From Candidatus Methanodesulfokora washburnensis (GTDB lineage Archaea; Korarchaeota; Korarchaeia; Korarchaeales; Korarchaeaceae), in the NCBI RefSeq assembly GCF_003947435.1, contig NZ_RCOS01000146.1, positions 1 to 64,000 of the forward strand: a DNA stretch of 64,000 nucleotides. Reading direction: 5' to 3'. Of this stretch, positions 15,832 to 24,558 are shown one piece after another. Positions within the stretch are counted from its first letter, which is position 1, and each line of letters starts with the position of its first letter. The translations under genes were made by a program, and so were the position numbers. The notes beneath the pieces were generated by a model, which worked only from the letters and a program-made list of their open reading frames with translations, was not told the origin of the DNA and ran no database searches.

Positions 15832-16794
15832 ATGGAGCTGGAGGAGTCTGAAGCACATCAACGACTTGCCCTGGAGACCCCGTTCTTCAGGGCATATGGT
15901 CTTGAGAAGGTTTTCGGCTTTGGAAGGATATTCATAAAATACGAGGGAGGAAACCCAACAGGTACTCAGAAGGATAGAGCTGCTGTTCTTCATGCCAAAA
16001 GAGCTGCTGAGAACGGATTTGATACGATAACTGTTGGAACTTGTGGAAATTACGGTGCATCAATAGCATACTATGCATCACTAAGTGGGCTGAGATCTGT
16101 TATCTTTGTTCCCAAGGGATATCTTCTTATCAGAGAAAGAGAGATGAGGGATTACGGAGCTGAAATAGTACGGGTAGATGGAAAGTACGAGGAGGCTGTG
16201 AAACTCAGTTCAATAATGGCATCAAGAAACGGATGGTATGATGCAAATCCGGGTGGAAAAAGCAGAAGAATAAGCCTCATGGGATATGCAAGAATAGCAC
16301 ATGAGATATACAGGGAGCTTGGAAGAGCTCCTACAACTGTCTCTGTCCCTGTTGGAAATGGAACTACTCTGGCTGGGATATATCACGGTTTCCTTCTGCT
16401 GAGGAAAAAGGGCTTAATAGAAAGAGTTCCTAGGATGATAGGAGCAAGCACAGTACACGGTAATCCTGTTGTCAGAAGCTTTAAAATGGGATTTAGAAGA
16501 ATGGTTCCTCTAAGCCCGGACAGGATAGTTGAAACAGACGTGAACGAGCCTCTTGTGGCCTATTATTCTTATGAAGGAGATGAGGCGTTAAATGCAATAA
16601 GGAGAAGCGGCGGATATGCGGGTTTCGTCTCTGATGAGAAGATGATTTACTATGCAAACCTTCTCAGGAACTTGGAGGGAATAAGCGTGCTTCCTGCGTC
16701 TGCATCAGCAATAGATGCTTTAAGACAGTTCGTCCTTAGAAGAAGAGTTCGTGGAGATCATGTTGTTGTGATAACAGGGAGGTCGATCATATGA
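15832..16794 (+). CDS. PLP-dependent threonine synthase-like enzyme
   Basis: A 320-aa fold-type II pyridoxal-phosphate enzyme. GGNPTGTQKDRAA holds the Schiff-base lysine (K47), GTCGNYGASIA is the substrate-carboxylate loop and SVPVGNGTTLAG is the phosphate-binding loop. The nearest common family is threonine synthase, but cysteate synthase, diaminopropionate-type lyases or racemases share these motifs. TGTQKDR differs from the TGSFKDR of ordinary ThrC. It is shorter than many ThrC proteins and lacks their N-terminal zinc ribbon. It is the first gene of a tight operon; its stop overlaps the DgcN-like start (ATGA). That context argues for a special amino-acid reaction rather than threonine synthesis. 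Confidence 0.8.
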   Translation: MELEESEAHQRLALETPFFRAYGLEKVFGFGRIFIKYEGGNPTGTQKDRAAVLHAKRAAENGFDTITVGTCGNYGASIAYYASLSGLRSVIFVPKGYLLIREREMRDYGAEIVRVDGKYEEAVKLSSIMASRNGWYDANPGGKSRRISLMGYARIAHEIYRELGRAPTTVSVPVGNGTTLAGIYHGFLLLRKKGLIERVPRMIGASTVHGNPVVRSFKMGFRRMVPLSPDRIVETDVNEPLVAYYSYEGDEALNAIRRSGGYAGFVSDEKMIYYANLLRNLEGISVLPASASAIDALRQFVLRRRVRGDHVVVITGRSII

Positions 16795-17867
16795 AAAAAG
16801 CAGTAATACTGGCTGAGGGTTACTTCGGCACAACAGATGGAAAGACCGCACATGGACTGGTGAGATACTCAAGGAAGTACGAAATTCTGGGGGTTATAGA
16901 TAGCACTCTTGCCGGAAGGGATGCCGGTGAGGTCTTGGATGGCATAAAGAGGGGGATAATGATATACAGCTCCCTTGATGAGGCCTTAGCAAGCTGTCCG
17001 GATGCAGATACTCTGATAATCGGCGTTGCAACTCCAGGAGGTTTTCTTCCGAAAGAATATAGAGAAATAATAAAAAAGGCGATAATGAGAGGCATGAACA
17101 TAGTTTCAGGCCTTCATGAGTTCTTGAGCGATGACCCGGAGCTTTCATCGCTAGCAAAGGAGAATAAGGTGGAGATAGTTGATGTGAGGAAGATTTTTAG
17201 AGATATGAAAATATTCTACACAGGAAAAATAGAGGAAGTTAGGTCCTTGAGAATAGCTGTTCTCGGAACTGATTCAGCGATAGGAAAGAGAACAACGGCT
17301 ATAAAGCTTGTGGAAGAGCTAAATAGATCCGGAATAAAAGCTGTCTTTGTTGGAACTGGACAGACTGCTTGGATGCAGGATGGCAGGTATGGAGTTGTCA
17401 TAGATGCGATGATAAATGACTTTGTTGCAGGGGGAATAGAGCACGAGATATGGAGAGCATATAAGGAGGAAAACCCCGATGTTATTGTCATACCCGGCCA
17501 AGGATCAATACTTCATCCAGCTTTTCCTGGAAGTTTTGAGCTTCTGGCTGCAGGAAAGCCCCATGCAATAGTGTTGCAGCATGCTCCAGGCAGGAGATAT
17601 CTTGATGGATTCCCAGGATATCCCCTTCCGGATTTAGATAGAATGATCAGAGTGATAGAGCTCTTGACAGAGAAGAAAGTTATAGCCATAACTATAAATC
17701 ATGAGAACCTGACAAGAGAACAAGTGGAGGAGTACATAAGGGAGTATGAGAACAGGTATGATGTAGTGGCCTGCGATCCAATATGGCATGGGGTCGGGAA
17801 GATAGTGGAGAGAATAAAGAAGGAGTTTCCTGAGATAGGAAGCAAAGCTGTTGTTAGGGCAAAGTGA
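16791..17867 (+). CDS. DgcN/DUF1611 family P-loop protein
   Basis: A 358-aa protein of the DUF1611 family. The N-terminal domain (residues 1-145) has the typical YFGTTDGKTAHGLVRYS, VIDSTLAGRDAGEVLDG and VSGLHEFLSDDPEL. A C-terminal P-loop domain starts with GTDSAIGKRTT (159-169), and GQGSILHPAFPG follows. Some bacterial members (DgcN) acetylate D-glutamate and work with an enolase-type epimerase, DgcA. No DgcA homolog is beside this gene; a PLP enzyme and a PP-loop enzyme take its place. The start overlaps the preceding stop by four bases. The family call is secure, the D-glutamate role only suggested. Confidence 0.85.
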   Translation: MKKAVILAEGYFGTTDGKTAHGLVRYSRKYEILGVIDSTLAGRDAGEVLDGIKRGIMIYSSLDEALASCPDADTLIIGVATPGGFLPKEYREIIKKAIMRGMNIVSGLHEFLSDDPELSSLAKENKVEIVDVRKIFRDMKIFYTGKIEEVRSLRIAVLGTDSAIGKRTTAIKLVEELNRSGIKAVFVGTGQTAWMQDGRYGVVIDAMINDFVAGGIEHEIWRAYKEENPDVIVIPGQGSILHPAFPGSFELLAAGKPHAIVLQHAPGRRYLDGFPGYPLPDLDRMIRVIELLTEKKVIAITINHENLTREQVEEYIREYENRYDVVACDPIWHGVGKIVERIKKEFPEIGSKAVVRAK

Positions 17868-17872
17868 TCTAA

Positions 17873-19342
17873 TTGCCCGATCTTAAATGCTTTGACAGGA
17901 TATCCATTGGTCCTCCTGTTGTAGAGGGCAGAAGGATATATGCAATCTATAGAGTTGAGGGAGATGGTTTCTGCGATGAGTTTAAACTTATTAACAGCTA
18001 TGAGGAGGATCTGAATGGAAGCTTAGCGGATAAGTTCGCAAGATTAATGGTTCTCATGCCTGCAATTAACTACGGTCTCTTCTCGGATGAAATAGAGGTG
18101 AGATACGGTCTGACGAAGGAGGAGGTAGAATTTCTCAAACATAATATGGATGCGACCGCAAGAGATATATTTGTCAATAGAATAGCAAAAAAGACAGGAT
18201 TTATAAAAGATGAATATATTCCGAAGGATTTTGGACCGAAAGATGCGGAGGTCAGAGCTAAAATATCGGTGAAGGAGGTGATAAAAGACACAGTTGACCT
18301 AAAGCTGGACTATAAGAAGTGTGCTGTGATGAGCTCTGGAGGAAAGGAGTCCCTGCTCACATTCGGTATCCTGAGGGAGATAGGATGCGATACCTATGCT
18401 TGCTTCTTCAATGAATCAGGAAGGCATTGGTTCACGGCCCTGACAGCTTATAGGTATTTCAAGGATAGGTATTCAACGCTGAGAGTGTGGTCTAACGTCG
18501 ACAGATTCTATATGTTCATGAACAGAAGAATGAAAATCCTAGTCCCGAGATTTGAGAGGATAAAAGCTGATATATACCCAGTACATCTCTTCTTCTTCGA
18601 GCACTTCATATTCTCCTTTCTGCCACTTCTATACAAGAGGAGGATCGGAAACATAGTAATGGGAAATGAGTACGATGATCCCAGAGGACAGAGCTATGAG
18701 GTGAATGGAATAAAACATTATAATGCCGTCTACGATCAGACACAGGAATTTGACAAGTACATGACAGAGTGGTTCAGAAGAAGTGGGTTCAACTTCAGGC
18801 AGTGGTCAGCTGTGAGGCCTATAAGCGGCTTGATAGTTGAGAGAATTTTATTTAACAGATATCCTGAGCTATTTAGGCTTCAAAGGAGTTGTCACAGAAC
18901 TCATATGGAGGGAGAAAGGATAATTCCATGCGGAAAATGCATAAAGTGCAATGGGATAATGACCTTCCTTCTTGCAAATGGGATAAATCCAGAGCTCATC
19001 GGGTACAAAAAGGAGGATGTAGAGGATCTGCCGAACAGGATAGAGAAGGGATTAGTCAGACTTGATGAATCCGAGCTGAGACATTCCTCATATCTCATAA
19101 ATGAGAGATATGGAAAGAAAATAGGAATTGCGAGAAGGGACGATACAGTTGAGATGCTGCACTTTGACAGCAGAAACTCGCATTTCGATAATATACCCGA
19201 GGAGTTCAGGGAGCATATATACAGGATATTACTTCAGTATGCAAAGGGAATCGTCTACCTCCAGAAGGATGAGTGGGTTCCTATAGGGCTTGAGGAGGCG
19301 TTAAAGGGTGAGGATAGAGGAAGTGGGAGAGGAAAGACTTGA
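17873..19342 (+). CDS. PP-loop ATPase resembling MurL-type glutamate epimerase
   Basis: A 489-aa enzyme with a PP-loop ATP site, AVMSSGGKES (SGGKES at 155-160), and a C-terminal cysteine cluster C340, C353, C356, C359 (PCGKCIKCNG) resembling the zinc site of QueC-like PP-loop proteins. The N-terminal 130 residues are a separate domain. GNEYDDP, a long helical stretch with RPISGL and the RSCHR segment recall the layout I remember for MurL, which epimerises a peptide-terminal L-glutamate at the cost of ATP. That likeness is unsearched. It starts with TTG 17873, five bases after the DUF1611 stop. The next gene begins inside its 3' end. Confidence 0.6.
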   Translation: MPDLKCFDRISIGPPVVEGRRIYAIYRVEGDGFCDEFKLINSYEEDLNGSLADKFARLMVLMPAINYGLFSDEIEVRYGLTKEEVEFLKHNMDATARDIFVNRIAKKTGFIKDEYIPKDFGPKDAEVRAKISVKEVIKDTVDLKLDYKKCAVMSSGGKESLLTFGILREIGCDTYACFFNESGRHWFTALTAYRYFKDRYSTLRVWSNVDRFYMFMNRRMKILVPRFERIKADIYPVHLFFFEHFIFSFLPLLYKRRIGNIVMGNEYDDPRGQSYEVNGIKHYNAVYDQTQEFDKYMTEWFRRSGFNFRQWSAVRPISGLIVERILFNRYPELFRLQRSCHRTHMEGERIIPCGKCIKCNGIMTFLLANGINPELIGYKKEDVEDLPNRIEKGLVRLDESELRHSSYLINERYGKKIGIARRDDTVEMLHFDSRNSHFDNIPEEFREHIYRILLQYAKGIVYLQKDEWVPIGLEEALKGEDRGSGRGKT

Positions 19343-19778
19343 GGAGATAATAAAGCTGGATGAAGAAGTCAGCTGGGAGTTTGTTGATGAAAAAGTAAAG
19401 GAGGAGCTCGGCTATGAAGAGTATGCCAAGAGACATAGGGAACTCTTTCTCGAGCTGCTCAGAAGTCCAGGGGAGCAGAGGTTCTTCGCAGCCTTGGATG
19501 AGAATGGAGATATAGTTGGGGTTGCTTGGATAAAGATAATATGGGACACTGTGAACTATGTGAAGTTCCCCTACCTTATGGACATAAATATAAAAGAGGG
19601 GTACAGAGGAAGAGGTATTGGAACAATGTTGCTCAATGCTGTTGAGGAGTTCTGCAAAAGAAAAGGATATAGGAAGATAGGGTTGAGAGTGGAGAGCTCG
19701 AGAGAGGATCTAGTGAACTGGTATAAAAAGAAGGGATATATCGTGAAATCCCTCTACATGGAAAAAGAGCTAAAATGA
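19308..19778 (+). CDS. GNAT-family N-acetyltransferase
   Basis: A 156-aa acetyltransferase of the GNAT fold. The acetyl-CoA pyrophosphate loop is RGRGIGTML (about residue 102), preceded by the strand MDINIKEGY and followed by GLRVESSREDLVNWYKKKGY, the usual C-terminal motif. The N-terminal acidic helices may bind the acceptor. It starts with GTG 19308, 35 bases inside the PP-loop gene, so translation is coupled; it is the last gene of the four-gene operon. The acceptor could be an amino acid or peptide made by the other three enzymes, which is inference. Confidence 0.8.
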   Translation: MRIEEVGEERLEEIIKLDEEVSWEFVDEKVKEELGYEEYAKRHRELFLELLRSPGEQRFFAALDENGDIVGVAWIKIIWDTVNYVKFPYLMDINIKEGYRGRGIGTMLLNAVEEFCKRKGYRKIGLRVESSREDLVNWYKKKGYIVKSLYMEKELK

Positions 19779-20491
19779 CAAAGGCAACTTATATTATATT
19801 TTTCAACTATTTCTTTGTAGAGCTGACACCTCTTGTACAGCTCCTCATGCGATCCAGCATCTATTATCTCCCCACCGGACATCACGTATATCCTGCTTGC
19901 ATGTCTAAGCGCTGAAAGTCTGTGCGATACAACCAGTATTATGGAGTTTTTCAGATATTCTATGACTTTCCTCAGCACCATATCCTCTAGAGGAGTTTCC
20001 AGCCCGCTAAGAGATTCATCAAGCAGAAGAACCTGAGGCCTCCTTATTAAGGCCCTAGCAAGGGCAATTCTCTGTTTCTGCCCAAGTGATAGCTTTTCAG
20101 GATCGACAATATCGTCCAATGTGGCAAAGTCTATGCCAGCTACCTCAACTGCTTCCCTAAGCACATCCTCTTCTGCATCATCTCCTAGGGAAAGGTTCTC
20201 GCGCAAGGATGCCTTTAGTATAAAGTCCTCGGAAGGAACATAGTAAATAAGCCTTCTCAGATCCCTCAATCTGAAGGTTCTGTAGTCTGAGCCGTTGATC
20301 AGCAGATGCCCTGAAGAGGGCTCCACAAATCTTATCATAGTCAAGAGAAGAGTTGTCTTTCCGGAACCGCTCGGGCCCGTTATACCTATTATCTCTCCCC
20401 TTTTAGCAGAAAGATTGATTTCCCTCAGAATAGAGAAGCCATCCAGCGTGATGCTCATTTTCTCTGCTTTTAACTCCTCTATAATCTCCAA
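19754..20491 (-). CDS. ABC exporter, ATP-binding part
   Basis: A 245-aa nucleotide-binding domain of an ABCB-type exporter. Walker A is GPSGSGKTT, the signature is LSLGQKQRIALARAL, Walker B is VLLLDESLSG and the switch is SHRLS. The Q-loop reads YYVPSED where the family has VPQ, so the Q-loop glutamine is missing. The frame starts at TTG 20491 and runs back in the same frame, through a single TAG at 20513-20515, into the transmembrane gene upstream. It is therefore the second half of a normally fused exporter. ATG 20458 is another possible restart. The 3' end overlaps the GNAT gene by 25 bases, tail to tail. Confidence 0.85.
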   Translation of the reverse strand: MEIIEELKAEKMSITLDGFSILREINLSAKRGEIIGITGPSGSGKTTLLLTMIRFVEPSSGHLLINGSDYRTFRLRDLRRLIYYVPSEDFILKASLRENLSLGDDAEEDVLREAVEVAGIDFATLDDIVDPEKLSLGQKQRIALARALIRRPQVLLLDESLSGLETPLEDMVLRKVIEYLKNSIILVVSHRLSALRHASRIYVMSGGEIIDAGSHEELYKRCQLYKEIVEKYNISCLCHFSSFSM

Positions 20492-20512
20492 TGATCTACC
20501 GCTATTAATGTC

Positions 20513-21478
20513 CTATTCTTCAAGGCCAATGATCTCCCTGTATCTCCTTACATAGGGAACCATGCTAAGAGCACCTACGATTTGTCCTGATATGTTCACA
20601 AGGGGCTCGTATATGTTGTACATTGCCCCGGTAAATGATATCACGGTGCCGACCGTGGTATGCCCTATGTAGACAAGATATCCTCCGGCTATGAGCATTA
20701 TAAAGCTGAGCATTCCATACACAGAGTAAAAAGCTTGGTTGAAGAAGACCTTAAAGAACAAAAGCTTAGTTAGATTTCTCATCCAAGAAATCGCAGAATT
20801 CCATGTTCTGTTCAGAAAATACCCTTTGCTTAAAGTTCTTCTTACCAGATCGGAAGCATCAACAACCTGCTTTATCTCTGATGCCATGCCTGACATTGCT
20901 TCTCTCTCCCTTGATGAGTATGTAATCGTCATCCTTGAGGTATACCTGTAGAGAAAGTAAAGCGGGGCTATCGCAATCACAGCGAGCAGGGTGAGCTCAG
21001 GAGATAGAACCAACAGAATTATCGAGCCTCCAATTATTCTTATTATCTGTATAGCGAGAGATGGGATGAAACCTCCGAGGGTATCGCTAAGATTGGGCAT
21101 ATCTGAGATGAATCTGGTGAGAATATCTCCACCAAGCAGCCTAGAACGTGAGTAAAATATCTTATCAAGTGCTTTTCTTGATATAATATTGTAGGCTTTT
21201 ACTCCCAGAATCTGTAACCTGTACTCTGAGAAGAAATTCATCAGACTTGCTACGATGTCTAGAAGAAGCAACAGCAATCCTAGCTTTATAATTAAGCTAA
21301 GTTCTTTGGGTGTCGAGGTAAGATAGTCGATAAGATCCCTTCTGATAGTAGCAAGGAAGAGAGATATCACCATCATCAATGACCACAGGGATAGTATTAG
21401 GAGCTGATCTAGGAGAAGATGCCTCGAGACCTCTAAACAGGAGGAAATGATCCCCTTGAGAGATCCTCTCTCCTCCAA
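20513..21478 (-). CDS. ABC exporter, transmembrane part (split by amber codon)
   Basis: A 321-aa membrane domain with about six hydrophobic segments, corresponding to the first half of an ABCB-type exporter: SYRLQILGVKAYNIISRKAL-like coupling helix region (here EYRLQILGVKAYN), LGGDILTRFISDMPNLSDTL and GTVISFTGAMYNIYEPL are typical. It ends REIIGLEE followed by TAG, exactly where such proteins have the linker to the ATPase domain. The frame stays open after the TAG into that domain. It starts with TTG 21478. The substrate is unknown. Confidence 0.82.
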   Translation of the reverse strand: MEERGSLKGIISSCLEVSRHLLLDQLLILSLWSLMMVISLFLATIRRDLIDYLTSTPKELSLIIKLGLLLLLLDIVASLMNFFSEYRLQILGVKAYNIISRKALDKIFYSRSRLLGGDILTRFISDMPNLSDTLGGFIPSLAIQIIRIIGGSIILLVLSPELTLLAVIAIAPLYFLYRYTSRMTITYSSREREAMSGMASEIKQVVDASDLVRRTLSKGYFLNRTWNSAISWMRNLTKLLFFKVFFNQAFYSVYGMLSFIMLIAGGYLVYIGHTTVGTVISFTGAMYNIYEPLVNISGQIVGALSMVPYVRRYREIIGLEE

Positions 21479-21560
21479 GCTAATCTACCTTCTTGTACGT
21501 AAGTATTATTAAAGTTTTCGCTAAAAGGGTTTAAAAAGCTTCTCTATGATTAACAGCACA

Positions 21561-21797
21561 ATGAAGAGAGTATCTATCTTACTGCTGGGGATAGCCCTTG
21601 TGGTGATAGGTATTATTATCCCAGAGATGCCTACAGAGTATGGATATCCAGTAAGAATGTGTGCACACGATCATGTTGCACAAATGCTTCTCTCCCTGAG
21701 TCTCATTATAATAGGAATAGTAGTTATTATTGCCGGTTTAGTGGAGAAAGGGCCTAAGTACTTTACGGATACACATCCTATGCCTCCACTTTTCTAG
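21561..21797 (+). CDS. Small two-helix membrane protein
   Basis: A protein of about 78 aa with two hydrophobic segments (residues 3-19, and about 40-60), separated by PEMPTEYGYPVRMCAHDH, ending in a short polar tail. I do not recognise it. The in-frame ATG 21546 is too close to the TATA-like GTTTAAAAAG (21528-21537). ATG 21561, about 27 bp after it, fits a leaderless start. It stands alone between the transporter and glycerate kinase genes. Confidence 0.5.
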   Translation: MKRVSILLLGIALVVIGIIIPEMPTEYGYPVRMCAHDHVAQMLLSLSLIIIGIVVIIAGLVEKGPKYFTDTHPMPPLF

Positions 21798-21848
21798 CTG
21801 ATTAGTCCAGTGAGGTTATGTGAACAACTTCTAAGCACCTGCTTCAAA

Positions 21849-23216
21849 TTAAATGATTAAAGCTATAAATATATCCATTACATTTGTCAAAGTCGGTCCT
21901 GTGAATATTAGATCCCCAAGTCTACTGAAGAACTCATATGAGTTGTTCTCCTTCAGATAGAAATCTGGATTCATCCCCATTCTGAGAGACTCCTCCAATG
22001 ATTTTCCATCTGCGATTGCCCCAGCTGCATCCGAGTTTCCATCTATTCCATCTGTTCCGATTGATGCAATACAGCAGCTGCAGTTTGATATCTCCCTTAG
22101 AGTTGAGAGAACAAATTCCTGATTTCTTCCTCCCCTTCCCTTTCCCCTTAAAGTTACCGTGGTCTCCCCTCCTCCAATTATTGCAACAGGTTTTGAAACC
22201 GTAGACTCTCCATATTCCACTGATTTTGCTATAGAGGCGATGACAGAGCCTGAATCTCTAGCCTCCCCTCTTATCCTAGATCCCAGATCCACTGTTTTTA
22301 TTCCAATTTTCTCAATATATTGTGCCATACTCCTCACAGCAATTCTGTTGTTGGCAATTATGTAGTTGTCAACTCTGTTGAAGATATCATCACCCGGCTT
22401 TGGGGTCTCCTCTATCTCACCCCTGATTCCCTTTCTCAACACATCCATAATGGATGCAGGCATTTTATCCTCCAGATCATACTTCTCTATCACATCCATG
22501 GCATCCCTAAATGTCGTGCTATCGGGCGCTGTAGGACCAGAAGCTATGGAGTCGAGCGGATCGCCTATTACGTCAGATATTATGAGGGATATCACCCTAG
22601 CTTTAGTAGCTTTCGCAAGCCTTCCCCCTTTCACCCTAGATACATGCTTCCTCACTGTGTTTATCTCCTTTATATCAGCTCCGCAGGATATGAGCAGCCT
22701 GTTCATCTTTATCAGATCATCCAGCGATATCCCCTCCTGAGGAAGCTCCATTATGGCAGACCCTCCTCCTGATATGAGGACGAGGAGAAGATCTTCTTCT
22801 TTCAGCTTTTCGGCAATATTGAGAATTTTCTTAGTTCCCTCTATTGAGCCCAGATCAGGTAGAGGGTGACCGGCTGGAATAAGCTCTATCCTACTTGTGC
22901 TGACAGCTTTTTCAGTACCTCTCAGCACATTTACCGCTCCAGATTTTATAATATCCCCTAATGAATCCTCGACAGCCAGTGCCATTTTTGCCCCTGCTTT
23001 CCCAGCTCCAACAACATGAAGCTCTCCTTTAGATGGATTCCAGCTTGAATTTAGTATTAAAATCTCTTTCTCAAGCCTTATCGATCTTTTTGTGGAATTG
23101 TATGAGTCAACAGCTAATATGGCATTTTCAAGAGCATTGAGAACTATTTCTCTTGCTCTTTTCAATATTCCGTCTCTTCTGACTAGAAGAAGATCTTTAT
23201 TTACTATTATCTGCAA
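21849..23216 (-). CDS. Glycerate 2-kinase (MOFRL family)
   Basis: A 455-aa glycerate kinase that makes 2-phosphoglycerate from D-glycerate, as in the archaeal branched Entner-Doudoroff route. VVGAGKAGAKMALAVE begins the first domain, LISGGGSAIMELP is the glycine-rich substrate motif, ISDVIGDPLDSIASGPTAPD is the strongest family motif, and the C-terminal MOFRL domain shows GGGETTVTLRGKGRGGRNQE and GTDGIDGNSDAAGA. It starts with TTG 23216, ten bases inside the preceding polynucleotide-kinase gene, behind GGAGGAGAG. Slightly longer than usual at the N-terminus. Confidence 0.92.
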   Translation of the reverse strand: MQIIVNKDLLLVRRDGILKRAREIVLNALENAILAVDSYNSTKRSIRLEKEILILNSSWNPSKGELHVVGAGKAGAKMALAVEDSLGDIIKSGAVNVLRGTEKAVSTSRIELIPAGHPLPDLGSIEGTKKILNIAEKLKEEDLLLVLISGGGSAIMELPQEGISLDDLIKMNRLLISCGADIKEINTVRKHVSRVKGGRLAKATKARVISLIISDVIGDPLDSIASGPTAPDSTTFRDAMDVIEKYDLEDKMPASIMDVLRKGIRGEIEETPKPGDDIFNRVDNYIIANNRIAVRSMAQYIEKIGIKTVDLGSRIRGEARDSGSVIASIAKSVEYGESTVSKPVAIIGGGETTVTLRGKGRGGRNQEFVLSTLREISNCSCCIASIGTDGIDGNSDAAGAIADGKSLEESLRMGMNPDFYLKENNSYEFFSRLGDLIFTGPTLTNVMDIFIALII

Positions 23217-24490
23217 ACTCTCCTCCTCCCTATCTCAAATCCTTGATCCGAGAACTTAATAAATCCAAATCTCAGGCCACTAGGTCTCTTCTCACATTTT
23301 GTGAGAACTCTTATTTTGCCCTCAGATATGCCTTTGAGCAAACCCACTCCCTCGCATAAACCCTGTTCATCCAGAAGGCCAACATATAAGTTCATATAAT
23401 CGCTTACTGCCTCAGTTTTCATCCTTTTCCCGGTAAGCATCTCAATTTTCCTTATACGCTCTGCATCAGGACAGCTTTCTGTCAATAGATATACAAAAGA
23501 AGGTCCTTCATGACCACATATTGCCCTGACTCCAAGCTCCTTAGATAGGAATTCTAGGGTCTCATTCCCAATATTTCCACCTCCAAGAGGAGACCACTGG
23601 ATGAAAAGGCTATTTATATCCAGTTCTACCTGATCTGAGTTGTTAAGATATCTTCCTATGTTTATCCTCCTTCTTTCCATTCTTTCAGCTACCCCTTTTT
23701 TCCTGATCTCATCTGGAGCTCTTATCCGGATCTTCTTTACATAAGGAGGGATTCTGGATAGTAAATCCCCAAGAGAGCCATCATCTATTCCCACGACCCT
23801 ATCTGGTCTCAAGTTTTCGATTTTCCTGAGTTTAAGCTCGACCGCAGCATCATCTGACACGTATCCAGTCGTGTTTACCAGTATAGCATCAGCTTTTGTC
23901 ATATCTGCCAGCATCCTGACGCCAACAACCATTGGGAGAAGATGTCCTCTCGGGGTCTTATCTCCTATGAAATACATTTTGTCAGGCTCCTTTAACCAAG
24001 GTATAATGGGCAGATCAGAGAAAACAGCTGAAGATATTGTACCAACAGGTCCTATATCCTTTTGCCCTATATCAGAATCCACTATCCCCACTCTAAGCCC
24101 TCTTGCCACCAATTTATTGGCTAAATAAGCTATTATGCTGCTCTTTCCGGAGTCAGAAGCACCGATAAATATAGTGATTCCACTATCAACAGATTTTTCC
24201 ACCTCTCTCCATGAATCTGGAATTTTAGTTTCAGCAGGATGGAATTTTGACCTTATCAGAAGTCTAGAATTCGAAATAGACTCTATTAATAGGGGGATCT
24301 TCCTCTCTTCTATTCTTATCTCTGAGGAAATACTAGCCCCCCATATCTCCACATCCCCGCTTATGACCTTTATCTCAGCCGGAGAATTGAGAATCAGGCT
24401 CTTACCTGCGTTGAGGGAGAGTTCAATCTCGTTAAGCTCAGATGATTCCATCAGGATTTTCGGGAACCAACTAATTTTTAGCTTTTTCAC
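23207..24490 (-). CDS. Polynucleotide 5'-hydroxyl kinase, Clp1/Grc3 type
   Basis: A 427-aa RNA/DNA 5'-kinase of the Clp1/Grc3 group, which phosphorylates 5'-OH ends such as those left by tRNA splicing. After an N-terminal beta domain (1-100) the P-loop is GASDSGKSS, followed by VDSDIGQKDIGPVGT, the Walker B-like DxGQ motif, and NTTGYVSDDAAVELK, the lid region. A C-terminal domain of about 150 residues follows. It starts with GTG 24490. It forms an operon with glycerate kinase. Intron-bearing tRNA-Met in this window is the kind of transcript whose processing could need it. Confidence 0.88.
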   Translation of the reverse strand: MKKLKISWFPKILMESSELNEIELSLNAGKSLILNSPAEIKVISGDVEIWGASISSEIRIEERKIPLLIESISNSRLLIRSKFHPAETKIPDSWREVEKSVDSGITIFIGASDSGKSSIIAYLANKLVARGLRVGIVDSDIGQKDIGPVGTISSAVFSDLPIIPWLKEPDKMYFIGDKTPRGHLLPMVVGVRMLADMTKADAILVNTTGYVSDDAAVELKLRKIENLRPDRVVGIDDGSLGDLLSRIPPYVKKIRIRAPDEIRKKGVAERMERRRINIGRYLNNSDQVELDINSLFIQWSPLGGGNIGNETLEFLSKELGVRAICGHEGPSFVYLLTESCPDAERIRKIEMLTGKRMKTEAVSDYMNLYVGLLDEQGLCEGVGLLKGISEGKIRVLTKCEKRPSGLRFGFIKFSDQGFEIGRRRVCR

Positions 24491-24558
24491 TATTGAACGA
24501 ATTGTTGAAGCAGATCACCTAACTTACTCTTTAAATTTTAAGTGCTTGTTAGGGTTTT

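Noticed and set aside
20513-20515. TAG as a pyrrolysine codon
   Set aside because: Many genes in the window end normally in TAG, no pyrrolysine genes are visible, and the site is a linker without a catalytic need.
22159-22772. Long plus-strand frames opposite glycerate kinase
   Set aside because: The minus strand encodes a complete, clearly conserved enzyme.
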